DNA of 64,000 nt. Origin: Hwanghaeella sp965227365 (GTDB taxonomy: Bacteria; Pseudomonadota; Alphaproteobacteria; UBA8366; Aestuariispiraceae). Below the pieces are notes generated by a model. It was not told where the DNA came from. It searched no databases and saw nothing but the letters and a program-made list of their open reading frames with translations. This document shows positions 8,727-15,753 of the stretch, piece after piece; positions within the stretch are counted from its first letter, which is position 1; each line of letters opens with the position of its first letter. Both the position numbers and the translations under genes were made by a program. Location: contig NZ_OZ245754.1 of the NCBI RefSeq assembly GCF_965227365.1, forward strand, positions 558,001-622,000, given 5' to 3'.

Positions 8727-8920
8727 TAAAGACACCGAGTAAAGGTCAAGCAATCGCAACGATAGACCCGACTCGCCATTTTGTCATTGTTTCGTAATAA
8801 AACTGTAACAATTTTGTTGGGATTCAACCGTTGCGGAAGCAAACCGTGTGAACTTGATCGAGAGAAATGCGTGAACGGCGTCAAAAACGCCGCAATTTTC
8901 TCAGGATATTGATGTCTGGT

Positions 8921-8970
8921 GGGAATTGGAGCGGGTGAAGGGAATCGAACCCTCGTATGCAGCTTGGGAA
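8921..8970 (-). repeat. attL-like direct repeat: displaced 3' half of tRNA-Gly(CCC)
   Basis: A 50-bp block identical base for base to 10744-10793. On the minus strand it starts exactly at the 7-nt anticodon loop (TTCCCAA) and runs through the variable region, T arm, acceptor 3' strand and CCA, plus six bases beyond. It has no 5' half, so it is not a functional tRNA. It marks the left junction of the reverse-transcriptase cassette. Confidence 0.95.
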
Positions 8971-9026
8971 AATGGTAAAATTGCCGCAATCTATTGAAAT
9001 AATTGTATAATATACTGCATAATTCG

Positions 9027-9055
9027 TTACATAGCTGATGTTTTCTTACATAGCT
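9027..9055. repeat. Two 10-bp direct repeats TTACATAGCT at 19-bp spacing
   Basis: TTACATAGCT occurs at 9027-9036 and 9046-9055, about 60-75 bp inside the left att-like repeat. Short directly repeated sites near an attachment core are where arm-type integrase or excisionase sites usually lie. That role is inference; the repeats themselves are exact. Confidence 0.6.
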
Positions 9056-9058
9056 ATT

Positions 9059-9094
9059 GCAGCTTCGAGGTCTGCATACGTGGATTTGATTCCC
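9059..9094 (+). repeat. Degenerate inverted copy of the tRNA-Gly 3' half
   Basis: Read on the plus strand, these 36 bases align without gaps to the tRNA-Gly sequence from the anticodon stem through the T loop with 28 identities, including GCAGCTTC, CTGCATACG and GATTCCC. The orientation is opposite to the real tRNA and to the attL-like repeat. The T stem no longer pairs, so it cannot be a working tRNA. It looks like a relic of an earlier attachment event or an internal secondary core site. Confidence 0.65.
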
Positions 9095-9128
9095 GGAACC
9101 TCGCCTCTCAGCTATCGCTCAACTTGTT

Positions 9129-10451
9129 TCAACCCAAGCGGTAGACTGCGGCAATTTCCTTTCTCCAACACCTCTTGAACCACGTCATGTGAGGTTTTAC
9201 CTGCTGACGGATCTCCTCGCTGCTCATGACGTCGGCGGCTTTGTAGGCATACTTAAGGAAGTTGCGTCCCTTGCCAACATGAGTATATCGCCTGAGAGCT
9301 TCCCGTTTGTATATTTTTGAAGACGGCACCTTCTTCATCTTGGCTGCCACTATCTTAGCGTGGATGCCTCGTCGCATCTTACGGCAGTATGCACCGATAG
9401 ATGATGGCCGTATTAGAATGGTGCGCCCGTCGAAAATGAACCCGAGGTACTGGATGGGTTTTGGCGAGGCAAGTAAACCGCCAGCAAAGTCAGCGTGTTC
9501 CATTTTTTCGACGGACATAGCCAACCCAAAATCCGCTAGCATCTTTTCAACGACTGCAACCACATGGTGAGCTTTTGCGCCGAGAGGCAAGACAACGGCA
9601 ATGTCGTCGGAATAACGGCGATAAGATCCGCCTTGCCGGTTCCACATTGCAATCATCTCGCGATCGAAAGAGCGAAGATAGATATTGGCATACAGTCCGG
9701 AAACCGGTGTTCCTTGGGGAATACCGAATGGATGGTCATGTACTCTGACCAGGCCGTCCTTGCGCCCTCTTACATGCTGAACAAAGTCTTTCGGTGAACA
9801 GATACGTCCGTGCCCGCGACGCTTCTTTCCGAGGACTTTGTCTAAGTCGTCGGTTTCTACCCACGAGTATCGAGTGACGTTCTTCCAGACTGTCGCGTGG
9901 TGGCCATCAAGTCGTTCGACGTCCAGCAGCCCTGCGATCTCATCTCGTAACTGCATATGGTCGAGGCAATCGAAGAAGCCGGAGATGTCCATTGTGATGA
10001 CTGTACAATCACCGCGTCGTTTGATCTCGTCGAATAGTGACTTGGCGTGGTGAATGTTGGTCCCACCGCCTTTTCGGTAGGCTAGGACAGATCCTGTCGT
10101 GCCGTCTCTAGTGAGGGCTTGTTCGTAGAAACGGTTCAGATGTTCCGCGTATGCTTGGAGGTAAGCTGCATCCGCGTGGCCTGCGAAGCGAATGGGTCGT
10201 TCTTTTTCTTTGGGAACTCTGATGCCTTGGCTGTTCCGAACAAATTTGCGAACCGTATCCGTGAAGCCGAGAAGGGGAAGGAACCGATGAGGTTCTGTCT
10301 GTTCTGAAAAGTCTATAGTGATTTCCCGGTTCTCATCAGAGAGGGGCAAATCGAAATGCTTGTATTGCCGCTCTTTCGAAACAGCTTCCAAAATGAAGTC
10401 ATCTGTGGACGGATCAAACTCGTCTGCGGTCGGTAGGTAAAGCCCGGGCAT
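9129..10451 (-). CDS. Reverse transcriptase, candidate antiphage DRT2/UG-type
   Basis: A 440-residue single-domain RNA-directed DNA polymerase. Palm motifs appear in order: motif A TMDISGFFDCLDH (Asp155), motif B GIPQGTPVSGLYANIYL (243-259), catalytic motif C YSDD (280-283), motif D with SVEKME, and motif E YLGFIF (335-340). A short helical thumb follows. There is no maturase, endonuclease, integrase or protease domain. The N-terminus (YKHFDLPLS, then RPIRFAGHADAAY) resembles, from memory, the UG2/DRT2 class, but a profile search is needed. The start is the ATG at 10449-10451 with GGAG five bases upstream; a TTG at 10467-10469 is less likely. It sits alone in a tRNA-borne cassette behind a structured leader. 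Confidence 0.93.
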   Translation of the reverse strand: MPGLYLPTADEFDPSTDDFILEAVSKERQYKHFDLPLSDENREITIDFSEQTEPHRFLPLLGFTDTVRKFVRNSQGIRVPKEKERPIRFAGHADAAYLQAYAEHLNRFYEQALTRDGTTGSVLAYRKGGGTNIHHAKSLFDEIKRRGDCTVITMDISGFFDCLDHMQLRDEIAGLLDVERLDGHHATVWKNVTRYSWVETDDLDKVLGKKRRGHGRICSPKDFVQHVRGRKDGLVRVHDHPFGIPQGTPVSGLYANIYLRSFDREMIAMWNRQGGSYRRYSDDIAVVLPLGAKAHHVVAVVEKMLADFGLAMSVEKMEHADFAGGLLASPKPIQYLGFIFDGRTILIRPSSIGAYCRKMRRGIHAKIVAAKMKKVPSSKIYKREALRRYTHVGKGRNFLKYAYKAADVMSSEEIRQQVKPHMTWFKRCWRKEIAAVYRLG

Positions 10452-10480
10452 AGCGACTCCGTTCGTCAAATGCCCGGGCT
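10441..10480 (-). promoter_or_regulatory. Hairpin enclosing the RT ribosome-binding site and start codon
   Basis: On the minus strand AGCCCGGGCA (10480-10471) is the exact reverse complement of TGCCCGGGCT (10450-10441). The 20-base loop holds the GGAG Shine-Dalgarno. The start ATG straddles the loop-stem boundary, so its TG opens the downstream stem arm. A 10-bp GC-rich stem this close would expose the SD in the loop but clamp the first codons, suggesting translational control or the 3' boundary of a processed leader RNA. Confidence 0.75.
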
Positions 10481-10710
10481 ATTGGAACCCAACTCCCATC
10501 AACGGACGCACAAACGTCCTCCGGTACGGGAAAACCTAGTGTGGTATATTATTACCACGATGTGCCAGGAGAGCTACGACATGATATTGATCACGCCGGC
10601 CCTAAGCCCGCGCGCGCGAATTGCGCTTGCGGTCCTTAACACTGGTCATCCGGGTCCTGTGCCCCGGGGCACTACATAGGTAGTAGCGCTCGCGGCCAAT
10701 GCAAGACGCC
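10481..10710 (-). ncRNA. Candidate structured non-coding RNA partnered with the RT
   Basis: No open frame fits here, but four hairpins lie in series on the minus strand: the perfect palindrome GTGCCCCGGGGCAC (10672-10659); an interrupted 12-bp stem (10638-10603) with inner GCGC arms around AATTC; GTGGTA-ATAATA-TACCAC (10558-10541); and GGACG-TTTGTG-CGTCC (10519-10504). The hairpin at the RT start follows. DRT2- and DRT9-type systems encode an RNA of a few hundred nucleotides directly upstream of the RT that serves as its template or partner. Transcription of this segment is not shown by sequence; a clear sigma-70 promoter is missing. Confidence 0.5.
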
Positions 10711-10743
10711 AAACGGATTTTTTTCTTGATTTGTTCCTATGAG
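10711..10743. other. Short spacer between tRNA-Gly and the structured leader
   Basis: On the minus strand this reads as an A-rich spacer following the tRNA 3' end. It has no T-run or hairpin, so tRNA transcription is not visibly terminated before entering the cassette. Confidence 0.5.
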
Positions 10744-10793
10744 GGGAATTGGAGCGGGTGAAGGGAATCGAACCCTCGTATGCAGCTTGGGAA
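10744..10793 (-). repeat. attR-like direct repeat: 3' half of the intact tRNA-Gly(CCC)
   Basis: This is the second copy of the 50-bp block at 8921-8970, identical throughout. Here it completes the functional tRNA gene, so integration restored rather than broke the tRNA. Identity stops at once on both sides (T versus G before, A versus G after). Confidence 0.95.
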
Positions 10794-10823
10794 GCTGCCG
10801 TTCTACCATTGAACTACACCCGC
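10750..10823 (-). tRNA. tRNA-Gly, anticodon CCC
   Basis: The 74-nt gene folds into a full cloverleaf: acceptor GCGGGTG/CACCCGC, D stem GTTC/GAAC, anticodon stem GCAGC/GCTGC around loop TTCCCAA (anticodon CCC, reading GGG), T stem GAGGG/CCCTT with one G-U pair and loop TTCGATT, discriminator T and encoded CCA. The mobile RT cassette is inserted directly after its 3' end. Confidence 0.97.
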
Positions 10824-10929
10824 GCCGTGGGCGGCGGAAACCGTCTCGTCCTTCGCTCTATATAGAATTGCGAACCGCTGATCAAACGGGATTGGCGCCG
10901 TACCTGCCGGGTACCGGTCTGGTGCCCGA

Positions 10930-11832
10930 TCAGGAGGCCGGTTCGGCCACCGTCGGTTCCACCGTCTGACTGCAGATCGCTTTCAAATCGGCCCATTCAC
11001 GCTCGCTGAGCGCCATGTTCTCGCCTGTCTTCGGCGCTTTCAGGACGTAATCCATGCGGTCCTTGGTTGCCGGATGTGTCGCGAACAGGGCGGGTTGATC
11101 GGCATTGTTGCCGTGTTTCTGGATAAGCGTCGCGAAAAAGCCGCCAAACGCGGTGCTGTCCCAACCTGCCTGCCGCATCAAATCCAGCGCAATTACGTCC
11201 GCGCGGTGTTCCATGTCACGCGTATTCGCGGCGATCAGAAGCTTCTGGCTGATCAGGTCGTCCATCTTGCCGCCCACCCTGTCGCCGACCATGAGGCGCA
11301 GCATGATGGAGCCGCTGCCGCGTTCCACCAGCGCACGCAGCGGGTCGCGGGAAATCACATGGCCCAGTTCATGGGCGATCACCCCGGCCAAGGCATTGGG
11401 GTGGTCGGTCATTTCCACCAGCTTCGAAAAGATCAGAACCCGATCGCCCGGCATCGCCATGGCATTGGCGAAATCGGCCTGTAACACGGTGGCGCGCAGG
11501 TTGACGTCTTCCGGAAGGCCTTTGTTCAACCCGTTGAAGATCTTGCCGAGAGCGACCAGTCCCGGCGGATAGGCGCAGATGCGTACGCCGTTCGGCATTT
11601 TTCCGGCATCGAACAGCCGACGCAAAAGGCCGGCTTCGGCCTGGCGTCCCAAGGACACCTCGGCCGACCGCGGCAGCCAACGGATCGTCGCCTCCGCGGC
11701 AAGGGGCAGGACAACCGCGGTGACGAACGCAATGAAAGCGCCCAGCAGGACGAACCATAATGCCAGTCGTCTGAGGACTTGCGCTTTGGTTCCGGTGGCG
11801 GCCGCCGGTCCTGATGTATCCGTTGAGGTCAC
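10930..11832 (-). CDS. M48-family membrane metalloprotease
   Basis: A 300-residue protein with one N-terminal membrane helix (about 21-45) and a peptidase M48 domain. The zinc motif HELGH is at 154-158 and the third ligand is likely the Glu in DMEHRAD near 208. It is shorter than BepA-type proteins and has no TPR tail. Family members trim or degrade damaged envelope proteins; the domain probably faces the periplasm, though topology is not certain. Monocistronic between the tRNA-Gly and a GNAT gene. Confidence 0.88.
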   Translation of the reverse strand: MTSTDTSGPAAATGTKAQVLRRLALWFVLLGAFIAFVTAVVLPLAAEATIRWLPRSAEVSLGRQAEAGLLRRLFDAGKMPNGVRICAYPPGLVALGKIFNGLNKGLPEDVNLRATVLQADFANAMAMPGDRVLIFSKLVEMTDHPNALAGVIAHELGHVISRDPLRALVERGSGSIMLRLMVGDRVGGKMDDLISQKLLIAANTRDMEHRADVIALDLMRQAGWDSTAFGGFFATLIQKHGNNADQPALFATHPATKDRMDYVLKAPKTGENMALSEREWADLKAICSQTVEPTVAEPAS

Positions 11833-11878
11833 GACTGCTCCCGATGTTTCCGATCATGCGCATTCATGACCCAGAACC

Positions 11879-12397
11879 CTAAACCGCCTGTTCCGCCTTC
11901 TCGCGATAGGGCATCACCGTGCCGTCGACACGGGACAGGCTTCCTTCTTCGAATTCAAGCCCCATGAAGGTCAGCGGGGCGACCGGACCCGGAAGATCCA
12001 GGTTGGCGACCTTCTCTTCCCGAAAACCGAATGGCGCATAATAGCGGCGATCGCCGACGATGAGTACACCCCCGAAACCGGCGGCCCGGGATCCCGCAAT
12101 GCCGTGGGCGACCAACGCCTTGCCGATCCCTTGTCCGCGCAAGTTCGGCAGCACGGCCAGTGGGCCGAGCATGACTTCCTGCCTGCCGTCCGGCATCAGT
12201 ACAGGCCAGAAACGGATGGATCCCAGCATGTCGCCGTCATTCGACAAGGCGACATAACAAAGATCGGTGAGGGGGGGAATGCCGTCCCGAAACTGATAGA
12301 CGGTTCGGGTCTTCCGCGCCGGTCCGAAAGCGGTATCGACGAGGGATTCAATGGCGGCCGCGTGTTCCGCGGCCTCTTCGGATAGAGTGAAATTCAT
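11879..12397 (-). CDS. GNAT-family N-acetyltransferase, YhbS-like
   Basis: A 172-residue acetyltransferase. The acetyl-CoA pyrophosphate loop is visible as LPNLRGQGIGKALVAHGI, followed by the VGDRRYYAPFGF block typical of the YhbS (COG3153) group. I chose the ATG at 12395-12397 (MNFTLSEEAAEH) because GGAG lies upstream and the longer frame adds residues unlike the family. Substrate unknown. Confidence 0.85.
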   Translation of the reverse strand: MNFTLSEEAAEHAAAIESLVDTAFGPARKTRTVYQFRDGIPPLTDLCYVALSNDGDMLGSIRFWPVLMPDGRQEVMLGPLAVLPNLRGQGIGKALVAHGIAGSRAAGFGGVLIVGDRRYYAPFGFREEKVANLDLPGPVAPLTFMGLEFEEGSLSRVDGTVMPYREKAEQAV

Positions 12398-12788
12398 GAT
12401 TGGAACTCCGGGGGCGGCCTTGGCGCCGCATAACAAAACGCATTGGGAATGAGGTGTCGTTCAGTCCCAAAGGCGGGCACCGCACCGACGCAAGGCATCA
12501 CGCCCGGCTCCATCGAACCGGGACTCGCCTATCTTCGTCGTCGCAGGCACACCTGCATGCGCATTTCTCCCGTTGTTTCCCCGCCGTCTTTTGCGAGGCA
12601 CCTTTTGCCAATAGGACAAAATGCTCACGAGGTCAAAACTTGTTGTAAAAAAAATGTGTCCATCAGCGGCGCCGTATTGATCGGCCCTCGGGCTGACAGG
12701 CGACCGGCTTACCGGTATCTTCGTGGCTGAAACCGGGGCTTTGCATAGGGATGTAAAGCCGTTTCCACGCTGAATGAGGTGATAGATC
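12398..12788. other. 391-bp divergent intergenic region before the YnjB-type gene
   Basis: It separates the minus-strand GNAT gene from the plus-strand ABC importer operon and should hold promoters for both. I looked for a TPP riboswitch and other known leader motifs and saw none. The only strong structure is the hairpin at 12722-12769. Short open frames here have no support. Confidence 0.5.
12722..12769 (+). promoter_or_regulatory. Long leader hairpin in front of the YnjB-type gene
   Basis: GGCTTTGCAT (12737-12746) pairs with ATGTAAAGCC (12751-12760) around an AGGG loop, with one G-U pair. The stem continues outward through GAAAC/GTTTC (12729-12733 with 12761-12765) and CGTG/CACG, with a small internal bulge. 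It ends 7 bases before the Shine-Dalgarno (GAGGTGAT) of the downstream gene. There is no T-run, so it is not a simple terminator. A leader control element is inferred. Confidence 0.5.
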
Positions 12789-13991
12789 ATGCGACGCCTT
12801 CTGGCCGTCTTCGTTACCCTGTCGATGCTCGTCTTCGGCCAGGCCGCGGCGCAAGACGCCGATGCGCAATGGCAGGCCGTACTGGACAAGGCGCGCGGCC
12901 AGGAAGTGTTCTGGAACGCCTGGGGCGGCGGCGATGTCTATAACAACTACATCGACTGGATTGCCGGCCGCGTGGCGGAGGAATACGGCGTTACCCTTCG
13001 GCACGTGAAGCTGGGCGATACGGCCGAGGCGGTGCGCAAGGTCCTCGCGGAACGTTCGGCGGGGCGGGCGACGGACGGGTCGGTGGACCTCATTTGGATC
13101 AACGGCGAGAACTTCAAGACGATGAAGGACAACGCCCTGCTCTATGGCCCCTTCACCGACAGACTGCCGAACTTCAAACTTGTGGATACGGATGAAAAAC
13201 CGACCACGGTGCTGGATTTTACCGTTCCGACGGACGGGCTGGAATCGCCCTGGGGCATGGCCAAGCTGGTTTTCGTCCATGACACGGCGGTTCTACCCGA
13301 TCCGCCGAAATCGATTGCGGCGATCCTGGAGCATGCCAAGGCGCATCCCGGCAGGATCACCTATCCGGCGCCGCCGGACTTCACGGGAACGACTTTCCTG
13401 AAACAGGCCCTGTACGAATTGGTCGAGAACCCCGTCGATCTATTGAGTCCGGCGGGTGAGAATTTCGACGCGGTGACCGCGCCGCTTTGGGCCTATCTGG
13501 ACGAATTGACGCCGTATCTGTGGCGTGAGGGTCGCGATTATCCGAAGACGGGAACCGCGCAACGCCAGTTGCTGAACGATGGCGCGGTCGACCTGACCTA
13601 CTCGTTCAATATCGGCGAAGCGTCCTCCGCAATCGCGGAAGGTTTGCTGCCGGACACGGCACGGACCTACGTCCTCGACGAAGGGACGATCGGGAATACG
13701 CATTTTGTCGCCATTCCGTTCAATGCGGCGCATAAGGATGGCGCCATGGTGGTGGCGAATTTCCTGCTGTCGCCGGAAGCACAGGCCCGCAAGGCGCATC
13801 CGGAAATCTGGGGCGAGCAGACGGTATTGTCGATGGGCCGCCTTTCCGATGAGGATCGCTCCCTGTTCGAGGCCTTGCCGCGCGGTGTCGCCACGTTGAG
13901 CGATCCCGAACTTGGCAAGACCTTGCCGGAACCGCATTCGAGCTGGATGGTCCTGATCGAAGAAGCTTGGCTGAAGCGGTACGGCAGTTGA
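12789..13991 (+). CDS. ynjB: ABC importer substrate-binding protein, YnjB family
   Basis: A 400-residue periplasmic binding protein. Residues 1-21 are a signal peptide ending AAA-QDADAQ. The WNAWGGGDVYNNYIDW and SVDLIWINGENFKTMKDN blocks are the signature of the YnjB group, whose ligand is not established. The start ATG has GAGGTGAT at good spacing. It is the first gene of a ynjBCD-type operon with a fused permease and an ATPase following on the same strand. Confidence 0.88.
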   Translation: MRRLLAVFVTLSMLVFGQAAAQDADAQWQAVLDKARGQEVFWNAWGGGDVYNNYIDWIAGRVAEEYGVTLRHVKLGDTAEAVRKVLAERSAGRATDGSVDLIWINGENFKTMKDNALLYGPFTDRLPNFKLVDTDEKPTTVLDFTVPTDGLESPWGMAKLVFVHDTAVLPDPPKSIAAILEHAKAHPGRITYPAPPDFTGTTFLKQALYELVENPVDLLSPAGENFDAVTAPLWAYLDELTPYLWREGRDYPKTGTAQRQLLNDGAVDLTYSFNIGEASSAIAEGLLPDTARTYVLDEGTIGNTHFVAIPFNAAHKDGAMVVANFLLSPEAQARKAHPEIWGEQTVLSMGRLSDEDRSLFEALPRGVATLSDPELGKTLPEPHSSWMVLIEEAWLKRYGS

Positions 13992-14064
13992 CCATCGGGA
14001 CCGGCAGTTCTCCGGCCGGAAGGTCATCCGCGGTGCCTCGGCCGCAGGTTGAAAGGCCGGTTCG

Positions 14065-15753
14065 GTGAAGCTCTTGTCGGCCGCACCATGGGTCACGTTG
14101 GCCGTCTTCCTTATACCCGTTCTGGCTGGTTTGGCTGGGGCCGTCATGCCTGCCTTTGGATACCTGCCCGCGCTTGGGGGGGAAGAGGTGTCCCTCGAGC
14201 CGTGGCGGGCTCTGCTGACCTATCCGGGCTTTTCGGGCTCGCTTTGGATGAGCCTTTGGACAGGCTTTGCCGCGACAGTCATATCCTTCGCCATAGCCAT
14301 CGGTTTTGCCGCAGCATGGCGGGGCACCCGCGTTTTCGGGCTGTTGCAGCGGCTCGTCGCGCCGCTTCTGTCGGTGCCGCATGCCGCCGTGGCCCTCGGC
14401 ATGTTGTTTTTGTTGGCGCCGAGCGGGTGGGTGCTGCGGATGGGATCGCCCTGGGCCACGGGTTTTACGCGTCCACCGGACTGGGCGACGGCGCCGGATC
14501 CTTATGGGTTGGTGTTCGTTTTGGCGCTGGTGGTGAAAGAGACGCCGTTTCTTTTCCTGATGACCGTGGCGGCCCTGAACCAGGTGCGGGAGAGGGAAAT
14601 CGTGACGACGGCGCGGACACTGGGCTATGGCCCGACGACCGCCTGGTTGAAATGCGTATTTCCCTTGGTTTATCCGCAACTGCGTCTACCCGTTTATGCG
14701 GTGCTGGCCTTTTCCCTCTCGGTGATCGACGTGGCCCTGGTCCTGGCGCCCGCGACCAGTCCGCCGCTCGGCGTTCTGATCCTGCGATGGTTCAACGACC
14801 CTGACCTGTCCTACCAGTTCGTGGCGGCGGCCGGAGCGGTCGCGCAACTGGTCGTCGTTGCAGGTGGCATAGCAATCTGGCGGCTGGGCGAGTGGTTTGT
14901 TGCGGCCTTGGGCCGGCGCTGGGCGTCGGCCGGCGATCGTGACGCCTTCGATCGGCCGGTATCGGTGTTTTCCTTCGCAGGGACAGGCCTTCTTTGGGTG
15001 TCTGGCGCCGGCAGTCTGCTGGGTATGGCAATATGGTCGATGGCGCGGCAGTGGCGTTTTCCCGATGCGCTGCCCAGTGAATGGTCTTTGGCGAATTGGA
15101 TGCGACGAGCCGATACGATGATAGAGCTGGGCGGCACCACGGTGACCGTGGGGCTGGCCAGCGCGGGCATCGCGCTTTTTCTGGCCGTCGCCTGTCTTGA
15201 ACACGAAAAGCGGGATGGGTTAAGGCCGACGGCCCGGGCCCTTTGGTTGCTGTACACACCCCTGCTGGTCCCGCAGGTCGCATTCCTGTTCGGCGCCCAG
15301 GTTCTTCTGGTGGCGGCGGGGATAGACGGCGGTTGGACGGCGTTGATCTGGGCACATCTGCTGTTCGTCCTGCCTTATGTCTTCTTGTCCCTCTCCGACC
15401 CGTTTCGATCCTTGGACGAACGTTACCGGACGACGGCCCAATGCTTGGGGCTGCGCCCGGCGGCCGTGTTCTGGCGGGTGACGGCGCCCTTGCTGCTGCG
15501 CCCGATCCTCGTCGCTTTCGCTGTCGGCTTCGCGGTCAGCGTCAGCCAGTATTTGCCGACCGTCTTCGCGGGCGGAGGTCGATTGGAAACCTTGACGACG
15601 GAAGCAGTCGCGCTTGCCGGCGGCGGGGACCGGCGCTTGATCGGCATGCTGGTTTTCGCACAGTCGATATTGCCGTTTCTGGCCTTTCTGTTTGCCGCCG
15701 GCTTACCGGCCTGGGCGTTCCGGAACCGCTTGGGACTTCGGGGGCTCGCATGA
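14065..15753 (+). CDS. ynjC: ABC importer permease, YnjC family (two fused permease halves)
   Basis: A 562-residue inner-membrane protein with about twelve hydrophobic helices, that is, two binding-protein-dependent transport permease domains in one chain. The conserved EAA-type loops are seen at AARTLGYGPTTAWLK (first half) and TAQCLGLRPAAVFWR (second half). The start is GTG with AAGG upstream. Its stop overlaps the ATPase start codon (ATGA at 15750-15753), showing translational coupling. Works with the flanking YnjB and YnjD homologues. Confidence 0.88.
   Translation: MKLLSAAPWVTLAVFLIPVLAGLAGAVMPAFGYLPALGGEEVSLEPWRALLTYPGFSGSLWMSLWTGFAATVISFAIAIGFAAAWRGTRVFGLLQRLVAPLLSVPHAAVALGMLFLLAPSGWVLRMGSPWATGFTRPPDWATAPDPYGLVFVLALVVKETPFLFLMTVAALNQVREREIVTTARTLGYGPTTAWLKCVFPLVYPQLRLPVYAVLAFSLSVIDVALVLAPATSPPLGVLILRWFNDPDLSYQFVAAAGAVAQLVVVAGGIAIWRLGEWFVAALGRRWASAGDRDAFDRPVSVFSFAGTGLLWVSGAGSLLGMAIWSMARQWRFPDALPSEWSLANWMRRADTMIELGGTTVTVGLASAGIALFLAVACLEHEKRDGLRPTARALWLLYTPLLVPQVAFLFGAQVLLVAAGIDGGWTALIWAHLLFVLPYVFLSLSDPFRSLDERYRTTAQCLGLRPAAVFWRVTAPLLLRPILVAFAVGFAVSVSQYLPTVFAGGGRLETLTTEAVALAGGGDRRLIGMLVFAQSILPFLAFLFAAGLPAWAFRNRLGLRGLA

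Larger units (their letters stand above)
8921..10793 (-). mobile_element. 1.8-kb reverse-transcriptase cassette integrated in tRNA-Gly
   Basis: The segment between the two 50-bp repeats (period 1823 bp) has lower GC than the chromosome around it. It carries one gene, a reverse transcriptase, with about 290 bp of hairpin-rich DNA before it and about 160 bp of AT-rich DNA after it. A crossover point at the tRNA anticodon loop is classic for tyrosine-recombinase elements, yet no integrase, excisionase or replication gene fits inside. It is therefore either a satellite mobilised in trans or what is left of a larger island. All parts read in the same direction as the tRNA gene. Confidence 0.85.

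Noticed and set aside
8875..8892. Intrinsic terminator (GGCGT-CAAAA-ACGCC) left of the cassette
   Set aside because: The stem is only five to six base pairs and has no good T-run on either strand; it may be a weak remnant of the original tRNA terminator.
8921..8970. A second tRNA-Gly gene
   Set aside because: Only the half from the anticodon loop to CCA is present; acceptor 5' strand, D arm and anticodon 5' strand are missing.
10481..10743. A Neo-type endless ORF in the RT leader, as in DRT2
   Set aside because: The intervals between ACA triplets that I tried are 97 and 118 bases, not multiples of three, and all sense frames contain stops. DRT2-like function is therefore not proven by sequence.
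12398..12788. TPP or other known riboswitch before the ABC importer
   Set aside because: The conserved CTGAGA and ACC-TGATC-like blocks are absent; only an unclassified hairpin is found.
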